Source: Steromphala cineraria (lineage: Eukaryota; Mollusca; Gastropoda; Trochida; Trochidae). From it: 64,000 bases of DNA. Positions within the stretch are counted from its first letter, which is position 1; the number at the start of each line of letters is the position of its first letter. Below are positions 46,543-56,504 of the stretch, piece by piece. Made by a program: the position numbers and the translations under genes. The notes below the pieces were generated by a model. That model had not been told where the DNA came from. It worked only from the letters and a program-made list of their open reading frames with translations, and ran no database searches. The stretch lies in assembly GCA_916613615.1 (NCBI GenBank), contig OU744723.1:61884239-61948238 (forward strand). Reading direction: 5' to 3'.

Positions 46543-47640
46543 TAAAACAGACAGATGTCGCATCCTTCCTTGCTACTTTATTCATGAGTTCAGATGTGCA
46601 AATTAAACATGGCAGTCAAGACAATTCTCTCCTCAATACATTGGTAAAATAATTTAAGAAATTAATGGAATGGTTCGGAAGATATCAAGCCCGGAATAAG
46701 AGTATTTACAGTCAGTTATTCTAGAAATATTTTGATTTTTGGGACAGATGTCGCCCCTCGTCGCTACTTTATTTATGAGTGCACATATGCAAATTATACA
46801 TGGCAGTAAATACAATTCTCCCCTCACTACATTGGTGAAATAATTTCAGAAATATATGGAATGGTTCGGAAGATATCAAGCCCGTAATAAGAGTATATAC
46901 AATCAGTTATTCTAGAAATATTTTGATTTTTGCCACAGATGTCGCATCCTTCGTTGCTACTTTATTCATGAGTGCAGATATGCAAATTAAACATGGAACT
47001 CACGACAATTCTCCCCTCAATACAATGGTAAAATAATTTCAGAAATATATGGAATGGTTCGGAAGATATCAAGCCCGTAATAAGAGTATATACAGTCAGT
47101 TATTCTAGAAATATTTTGATTTTTGGGACAGATGTCGCATCCCTCGTCGCTACTTTATTTATGAGTGCACATATGCAATTATACATGACAGTAAAGACAA
47201 TTCTCCCCTCAATACAGTGGTGAAATAATTTCAGAAATATATGGAATGGTTCGGAAGATATCAAGCCCGGATTAAGTCAGTTATTCTAGAAATATTTTGA
47301 TTTTTGCCACAGATGTCGCACCCCTCGTCGCTACTTTATTCATGAGTGCACATATGCAAATTATACATGGAACTCACGACAATTCTCTCCTTAATACAAT
47401 GGTGAAATAATTTCAGAAATATATGGAATGGTTCGGAAGATATCAAGCCCGTAATAAGAGTATTTACAGTCAGTGATTCTAGAAATATTTTGATTTTTGC
47501 CACAGATATCGCACCCCTCGTTGCTTCTTTATTCATGAGTGCACATGTGCAAAATATACATGGCAGCCAAGACAATTCTCTCCTCAATACATTGGTGAAA
47601 TAATTTCAGAAATATATGGAATGGTTCGGAAGCTAGGCCC
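46543..47640. repeat. About 190-bp tandem array (six copies)
   Basis: The marker CAGATGTCGCAYCCYTCGTYG recurs at 46552, 46745, 46936, 47129, 47310 and 47502, mostly 191-193 bp apart with one 181-bp step. Monomers also carry GGAATGGTTCGGAAGATATC and TATTCTAGAAATATTTTGAT. Two subtypes (TTTGGGACAG, TTTGCCACAG) alternate, a dimeric pattern. It is not coding. Confidence 0.9.
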
Positions 47641-47914
47641 ATATAGAAATAGTGTGCACACAGTAGTACAGGCGTGTATATCTGTCCAGTGTTTGAATAT
47701 TTAGCAGAAGTTCTGCATTACTCAATAATTTTGCTCTCTCGCAAGACCTTGGTTGCACCAATCCTAATCACGGGCTAGTATAAGCCTCCCTGTTGTGTGT
47801 CCAATGTGAAATGTGGTCCGGTTTAAATATGCAGCATAATACGTTTTAAAAAGGACAACTATAGAGTTTATTGTAGGTAGAAGCATAGAAAGACTCCCCT
47901 AACCCCATCACCCA

Positions 47915-47939
47915 CCCCCCCCCCCCCCCCCCCCCCCCC
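47915..47939. repeat. Poly-C tract
   Basis: An uninterrupted run of 25 C follows CCCATCACCCA. It can form i-motif or, on the other strand, G-quadruplex structures, and is prone to sequencing length error. Confidence 0.95.
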
Positions 47940-48096
47940 TCCAAAAAGCGCAAACAGAGCATGGGTAGATTCATGCAACGGACGTGAACCCAATACAAAA
48001 AAAAACAACTCCTAACCCCTGACCGCTAGCCTCTACTCCCCTACTCTAACAAAGTCACACCACGAGCCAGGGGTAGGTTCGTAATAACCCCAACTG

Positions 48097-48097
<1 letters not shown>

Positions 48098-48170
<73 letters not shown>
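48098..48170. repeat. (AAT)n microsatellite
   Basis: About 24 uninterrupted ATA/AAT triplets. Confidence 0.97.
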
Positions 48171-48172
<2 letters not shown>

Positions 48173-48781
48173 TTATAAAAAAGCCTTCAAATTCGGCAAG
48201 CTACAGATCAATACAAGCAATTAATTATCTAAGACAGTTTAAATAAATCATTTCAGAGAACAGCCGTTTTGAATAAATTATATATCACCATTTTGTGCAA
48301 TAAAATTTTATATTTCAGTGATCAAAGTGTGGAACAAACAATGCTAAAAGTACGAGCGGTTCTGTGAAGGAATGAATTAAGATTTTCCGTCTTAAAATTT
48401 AATGCCAGTTGTGAACGAAATTGAGTGTGTCTACATTAAGAAATAGATCTAGTGATTTACACATGACCAGTATTTTTTACTGCAGAGTGGAGGAATGCGA
48501 GCGTTGAAAATAATCATATTCATAACTAAAAATAATGTTAAATTGCAGTAGAAATGTTATGTACAAAGCCCTCTCTGAATAAAGGGGAAATCTATTATTT
48601 GTGAAACTTGGAAATTATTGGCACCATTTAGTGCAGAGCTGATCTTCATGTTTCACTGTTTCAAGTTGAACCCGCCCAGCCACTGGCAGCCAGTGTTGAC
48701 GGACAGAGCGACGCACAGACGTGGGGTGACTTAGTGCAAGGAACCAAACTTTGATTTCTGCCTGGATATGAAGTGGCCATT

Positions 48782-51700
48782 ATGGAGATAAAGATCTACA
48801 AGATGACCATTCAAGAGGGACGTGTACTGTCGATTATTGAAAGGATATTCTCTACTGATTTCAAGCGATCACAGCCAGTGACGTTTCCAGCGATGCCCAG
48901 AAGAGGGCTGCTCTTTCTTGGTACTGTGTCAACAGCATGGTGGGTTTGTTTACATTCGCGTCTCGCATCAGTGTTTTGGATGGCATCGGAGGGATTGCTG
49001 CACACGGTGAAAGAATGTTGTGTGATTCATTTGAAGTGGATTACCTACAATATCTTTATGGATTTATCTGCTTGCCTAGAAGGTAGGATTTCTAAATATA
49101 GGTAGGAAAATATAAAGATCTGTGTTTTCTATATATTTTGCTTTGATGATTCAACTATATAGCTACCGGACACATTTGCAATAAAGTTAGTTTGAAATAA
49201 TTAATTTTAAATTTTACACAATTAGATTGCACAGATGATACGTTTGTTTTGGCATGTGACAGGTTATTTTCTATGAAAAATAGACTTGCCCCTGACCTTC
49301 CTCTTTTATTTAATTTTGACAGCACCCCTACTCACGGGAAATATTTTAGTAATGTTCTAGGGGCTTTATTTGCCTCCGTCGACTATGTCTTGTTATAAAT
49401 TTGGACATGAATGAGGAGCTAGTACCGAGGCGAGCATGATCGTCTAGAATGAGACTAAAGTTTGTACGGAGATGTGGGCGGGGCTAGCTGCTGTTATATT
49501 CCCACGTCATAAGTAGTCCAAAAAATAAGAAAAAGAGTGCGAACTTTTTATATTAAAACCAAACATTTCTTAGATTTTAAAGTCTTGTAATCACAATGGA
49601 TCTGCATTTTACTGCTAATAGCACATTTTGGCTGGTTTTGGTTAGAAATCTTTACAATGACTTTTACAAGTTTTTTCTGATTTTGACAGCAAAGTCGAGA
49701 TTTCAACTTCTAGTTTGTTCATATTTTGCTGCGTCATCGTGGCTCAGTTGCCCCGGGCCTAGACTTTGTCGGGTTGAAATTTTTTTAGGTAAGTATTTCC
49801 AAAACAGGAAGAGTTCAAAACAATTTTTCAGTGATACAAAATACATTTGATATCTCTTTTGATTTTTAGAGCGGGAAGTTGAAATTGTAGATGATTTAGG
49901 CAGTAAAGATTATGGATTTTGTAGTCATGGGCGAGTGGGTAGCACTGCCATATTTGGTAAAAAAATAATTCATATTTCTATTGCCAAAATAAACATTTGC
50001 ACAGATTTCTCATACACAATTTTACATTCATTGTTTTATGCACATTTTTCTCTACTACTATGTTAATTCTGATGGAAAATTGTGATCATGACTTTTTGAA
50101 GATTTTTAGATTTTCCAAATAATTTTCTGCCGTGGGTTGAGCTCGTTTGTCGGCAGTGGACGTGGTCACGTGACTTTGTTTACAACTCTGACTGGAACTG
50201 GTCACGTGACTTGATTCACGGCTGCTTTGTGAAAGTTATATGGCAGTAAGTTATCTTGTCTTTTCATCTTCTTCTGATTTACTGTTTATGTTTTGACAGT
50301 GAATTACAAGTCCAGAAGTGTTACACAACGTCTCCTAGAAGAACAGTTCCAGTGTATGCACTATGTAAGTCATCCGTCCCGACCTGAACGAAGGTAAGTG
50401 AGCTTGTTTACCTTTCATTGATCAGCTGATTGACATGTTTACTGTATTAGAACCTATTAAAAGTATTATTTCTGAGTAAATCAACGCTTAGCACCTGACC
50501 AAATGTGCTTGTCATTTGATGATTTTGAAATATATATTTATATATTGTATTTAGAGATAGAAATAAAATCAGAATTTAGGAAAATTCAATTTTATAGGCC
50601 TAATGTTATTATTTACAATTAAGAACAGTTTGCAATGACACATTATAGCCTAGTTAAACACGAGCCCTAATATGTTGTAGACAATCACATCACTGTAAGA
50701 TATTCTGATAGGTTACTCTCTTGAAATATACTGTTTAATAACAACTGTTACTCTTATAAAATTTGTATCTTCTTAAGAAATAAAAAGGCTCAGCTGTGAT
50801 GAATGCAGTCACATACTGTGTAGCTTTTGCACAAGGCATAACATTTTTTATCATTTGATATAATCTGATAGTATCATATCTTGAGATGTACTGTTTTTGT
50901 GTAATGTCAAATGGCCTAGGAAGCTGTAGCTCAATTGACCACTATCAGTTGCAGTCAAGTTCAGCAACAACGAGTGCGGCCACCTGACCGGAATGGGATT
51001 GATGACCCAAGATGCTGTCCAGTACAGGCTGGGACTTTGAAGGATGTCTCCCTGTCAGACACGAGACATGACTTGAGAGACATACAGTGTTTACCTGGTG
51101 AGTGTCTTTCTTCAGATTATGCCGCTCTTCACTCAGTCATTATCATTACAAAAGGAACTTGAAATTGTTCGCTTATATCATGTACCATTTGAAGATTGCT
51201 CTTAACAGTATCATTAGATAACGTGTTTGTATCAATTGATGGCAGGTCAATCTCATTAAAACAATAATCTCAAATTTGCTCACATTATTGATATAAAACT
51301 GGTAAATAACTCTTTAATGATATCGGGTACTCGGCTAGGACATGAGGTGTCTCCCTGGGTTGTGAATTCTTTTAAATAGGGTTAATCGATATCTTATCAA
51401 TCTCATTGAATTAAGATCATACATTTGATCACTTTATTCATTCATAGATCTCACTTTTAAAAGATCTTAAATGGCTGGATAGCTCTTTAATGATCTCAGG
51501 TATTCAAGTGAGTCTTTAGATATCTGCATTTGTTTTTTATCAACACAGCTAATTGATACCCGATCAATCTAATTAAAATTATATTATCTTAACCCCAGGT
51601 AGATAAAGCTTATCTGATCTCAGGTATTCAAGTTAGGGATGATGTTACTTCATGGATAAAGTGTTTGTGTCAATTGATGCCAGGTCAATCTCATTAAAAC

Positions 51701-54700
51701 AATAAGATCTCAAATTAGCTCACATTATTCATATACAACTGGTAGATGACTCTTTAATGATCTCAGGAACTCAGCTAGGACATGAGGCGTCTCCCTGGGT
51801 TGTGTTTACTTTTAAAAAGAGTCCATTGATATCTGGTCAATCTCATTAAAATGAGGTCATACATTTGATCACTTTATTTATGTAAATCTGGTAGAACACT
51901 CTTTAATGATCTTGGACACTTAGCTAGGACATGAGGTGTCTCCCTGGGTTGTGTATTCTTTTAAAAAGGGTCCATTGATATCTGGTAAATCTCATTAAAA
52001 TGAGGTCATATATTTGATCACTTTATTTATGTAAAACTGGTAGATTACTCTTTAATGATCTCGGACACTCAGCTAGGACATGAGGTGTCTCCCTGGGTTG
52101 TGTATTCTTTTAAAAAGAGTCCATTGATATCTGGTCAATCTCATTAAAATGATCATTGATAGTTACATTGCCACGGACAGTACTGCCAACCATTATACTC
52201 GACAGGAAATTCCTGGAGTGAGAGGCGCTGTACGAGGATGATCCACCACGATCCTGCCAGTGCGAGATGAAATCAGCACTCGGTGACCCGGGTGGATGAG
52301 TGACAGTGGCACAAGGCTGGTGAGAATTCGTAAGGGCAAGTTGACCTGGGTGACTCGAAGAAAGGGCAGGTTGACCTTGGTTACTCGTAGAAAGTGTTTT
52401 GGAGATATTCTTTTGTTGAATAGTGTAGATGCCAGAGTAATTGTTAATTGAATTCACATTTTTGTGGCCTGAAAGTAAACATTTTAAAAATAAATTTGCA
52501 ATATTCCATTCATTGCTTTTGTTTGGATTTAAATAATAATCCTTTTAGTTCTGTGCAATTTTGTAAATTTAAATTATTATTTGATGATCATTTTTTGGAT
52601 TAACATTTTTATATGGCAATATTCTCAAGGATAATCCTTATAAAAATAATCCTTAATCCTTAGTAAAATGCTACTGTGGCTATGATCAAATTTCTCTTTT
52701 TTTATTTTGTGAAAATTAAGTAATTTGAATAGTTATTAATGCATGTGTTGTATTTAGAGAGTTTATGTCTACCTGAAGGGCCTGGTAAAATTATTTTACA
52801 AGTAAAACACTCTCTTGTTTTGACATTTAGCTATTTACCAAATCTGTAAATTAATTGTTGAGAAAATCTACCTGTTACTTGAATTATTTCAGTGGGTGGC
52901 AGTCCCGAGTCCCGCAGTTTCTGTACAAGATGTTTTCGTACGCTGAGTAAGAAACAGGTAATATTCTTAATGTCATATAGGCTAATAATATTGTACTTTT
53001 GTTTTAAGATTTGATAGTTAAAAGAATATTTGATATTTTAAAAATGATGTTTTTTATGCTTAATTTGTGCTATTACTGCAATGTGGTCACAACATTGACA
53101 AAAATGTTTTGTTGTTAGTCATTCACCAATATAAAAAAATTTTAAAGGATATATTTACCTATAAGGAGTGATTCTGTTGTCATTTTTAATATCCGTGCCA
53201 GCTTTCATAGTTTTCATAATTGCATATATGCTGTTGATGCCCATGTCATTTGATTTATACCATGGTCCGTCTTGTTTGGTGGAAGTGGTTCACCGCCAAG
53301 AAGAAAGGTGAGTCTTCTGATGTCGCTGTGTCGGGACGCTTGCTGCTGTACAGTTTCTACAGGAACACTGGGTCTCGGTCTGGTTCATCCGGTACCGCAT
53401 AGGCTCTCGGTTTGATCTGCCTGACATTTCTTTCATTTTCCCCTGTTCTTGTCTTTGTCTGTCTCTCATTGCCAAAAAACAAGAACTCTTCTCCATTTTC
53501 ATTCTGTAGCGTTATATCCCCCCATTTCAGGTCATGGGTTTCCAGTGGCCGGTCCGCACTCCAAAATGAGTGGTGCATGTTAACCACAAGGAATTGATCA
53601 GAGAAGACGGATTTGATGCTCCTAGATTGCCCTTCTGATACATATTATCAATTTGTTGATCAGTAATTTCTGCTGCTGCCTGGTCTGTTACCTTTGCCTT
53701 GTGTTTTTTAGATGTTTCATTTTACTCTTGAGTGTTTTCCTGCATTTGTTGAATTGAATGTCAGTCATGATGCTCACCCCATAGTCCTTTTTCTTCAGGT
53801 ATCGCTCGATTGACGAAATAAAAGCCCTGATGGTGCATGGCTCGTACTCGCCCCCGGTCTTCTTGCAGACAGACAGGTTGAACTGGCAGATGTACTGATT
53901 CAATTCAGCAGGGTCTATATCTTCAGGACGTCTCAGCTCAATCATGGACATTAAGAACTGTTAAAAGACATTTATGTCTCCAGTCTCCACTTGTTTTCCA
54001 ATTTGTGTTCATGTTTTCTTCATCTTCAAGAAATTCATCAACATCCTCTAAGGTAACATTTACAAGTCTCTCATTTTTAGTCGAACGCCGGACGACGGGC
54101 CATGACATAAGCCCATCTGGACTTTCACTTTCAGTCCAGATGGGCTTTTGTCATGGCCCGTCGTCCGGCGTTCGTCCGTCGTCCATCGTCCGTCCGTCCG
54201 TCCGTAAACTTTTGACACTTTCGACTTCTCCTCATGAACAGTACATATTAGAGAGCTGAAATTTTGTGTACAGGTACCTTAGCATATGGAGATTCTAATT
54301 TGTAAATTTGGTGACTCTGTGACCCCAAATAGGGTCACAGGGGTCACAACCTTAAAAAACCTTTTTCATCTTCTTCTCCAGTTCAAAAAGGAGTAGAGAG
54401 TTAAAAATTATATGTGCAGACTCCTTGGACAATGGGGATTCTAATTTGTAACTTTAGTGACCCCGTGACCCCAAATAGGGTCACAGGGGTCACAACCTTA
54501 AAAACCTATTTTCATTTTCATCTCCAGTTCTAAAAGGACTAGAGAGTTAAAAATTATATGTGCAGTCTCCTTGGCCAATGGGGATTCTTAATTGTAGATT
54601 TCGTGACCCCATGACCCCAAATAGGGTCACAGGGGTCACAACCTTAAAAACCTATTTTCATCTTATTCTCCAGTTCCAAAAGGAGTAGATAGTTAATATT

Positions 54701-56473
54701 TATGTGTGCAGACTCCTTGGACAATGGGGATTCTAATTTGTAACTTTGTTGACCCTGTGCACCCAAATAGGGTCACAGGGGTCACAACCTTAAAAAACTA
54801 TTTTCATCTTCTTCTCAAGTTCCAATAGGTCTAGAGAGCTGAAATTATATGTGCAGACTCCTTGGCCAATGGGGATTCTAAATTGTAGATTTCGTGACCC
54901 CATGACCCCAAATAGGGTCACAGGGGTCACAACCGTAAAAACTTATTTTCATCATCATCTTTAGCTCCTAAAGGTCTATTGAGCTGAAAAACTGCATGTA
55001 GACTCCTTGGCCAATTGGGATTCTAAACTGTAGGTTTCGTAACCCCATGACCCCAAATAGGGTCACAGGGGTCACAATCTTAAAAAACCTATTTTTCTCC
55101 ATTAGATATTTTAGTGTGGACTTCTTTCACTGTCTGATATTGGCGATCTAGAAAGTGTTGAATAATAATAAATCATTTGGGTAAGGAAATTTATTCCGAA
55201 ATTGTTACATTTGTTTTGTAATTTGTTTATAGGTTTTCTTGCAATAGGTAACATCAGTTTCATTTTTAGCTCATCTGGCCAGCATAAAGCAAACTTGATA
55301 TGATGCCTGGTGAGCTACAGAGCCAATGAATCTATTTGTTATGCCCCCGAGATTCCGGTGGTATATTGTTTTTCACCTGTCCGTCTGTCCGTCCGTCCGT
55401 CTGTCCGTCTGTCCGTCCGTCCGTTTGTCCACAAAAACTTTAACCTTGGTCATAACTTTTGATTGGTCAGAGCTAGGTCTTTGATACTTTGATACTTGAC
55501 ATATGCATCCGGTGTCTCCCTGGGTTGTGTAATCATTTAAAAAGGGTCCATTGATATCTGGCCAATCTCATTAAAATAAGGTCATACATTTTATCACTTT
55601 ATTCATATACAACTGGTAGATGACTCTTTAATGATCTCGGAAACTCAATTATGACATGAGTTGTCACCCTGGGTTGTGTAATCATTTAAAAAGGGTCCAT
55701 CGATATCTGATCAATCTCATTAAAATAAGGTCATACCGTTTATCACTTTATTCATATACAACTGGTAGATGACTCTTTAATGATCTCGGAAACTCAATTA
55801 TGACATGAGGTGTCTCCCTGGGTTGTGTAATCATTTAAAAAGGGTCCATCGATATCTGATCAATCTCATTAAAATAAGGTCATACCTTTTATCACTTTAT
55901 TCATATACAACTGGTAGATGACTCTTTAATGATCTCGGAAACTCAATTATGACATGAGTTGTCTCCCTGGGTTGTGTAATCATTTAAAAAGGGTCCATCG
56001 ATATCTGATCGATCTCATTAAAATAAGGTCCTACATTTTATCACTTTATTCAGGGCTCCAGATAACTTTTTGAGTGAAGTTGTACATACGCCTTGAATCT
56101 TAATTGAAGGTGTACTCAAGAGTTTGAAGGTGTACTGACATAATGTAAAGAAGTTGCTGCATTTTGATAAATCAAAATGATTTGCTTTATACGTTGTTTA
56201 TTTTGACCATCGCGGTTATTAGTCCAACGAAATTAGTATGAACATGATTTTATTGATATCTCCTGAAAAATACAAATATACAATACTCGATTTAACTAAT
56301 TTCTATGAAAAATATCCATTTGTTGGCTCTTCGCTATGTGTTCTATCCCTTATATCAGTGTAACTGGACTGTAACTGAATTTAATTGATGAAACTACTCT
56401 GAGAACAAAATTGCAAAAGCAGAATCACTTTTAACACATAAAGTCGTGTTTTGAAACGATCCCTTTAATACCC

Positions 56474-56504
<31 letters not shown>

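Noticed and set aside
47336..47587. 83-codon minus-strand frame
   Set aside because: It spans one and a half monomers of the 190-bp array and repeats its own sequence.
50110..50245. Plus-strand exon with many Trp residues between predicted exons 3 and 4
   Set aside because: Its 136-nt length breaks the frame of the next exon; skipping it restores a continuous frame. The GTCACGTGAC palindromes explain part of its look.
52893..52957. Plus-strand exon encoding a CTRC motif, in phase with neighbouring plus-strand exons
   Set aside because: The same bases read on the minus strand give the Crypton VRKHLVQKL segment with correct splice phases and family match, so the plus-strand reading is a shadow.
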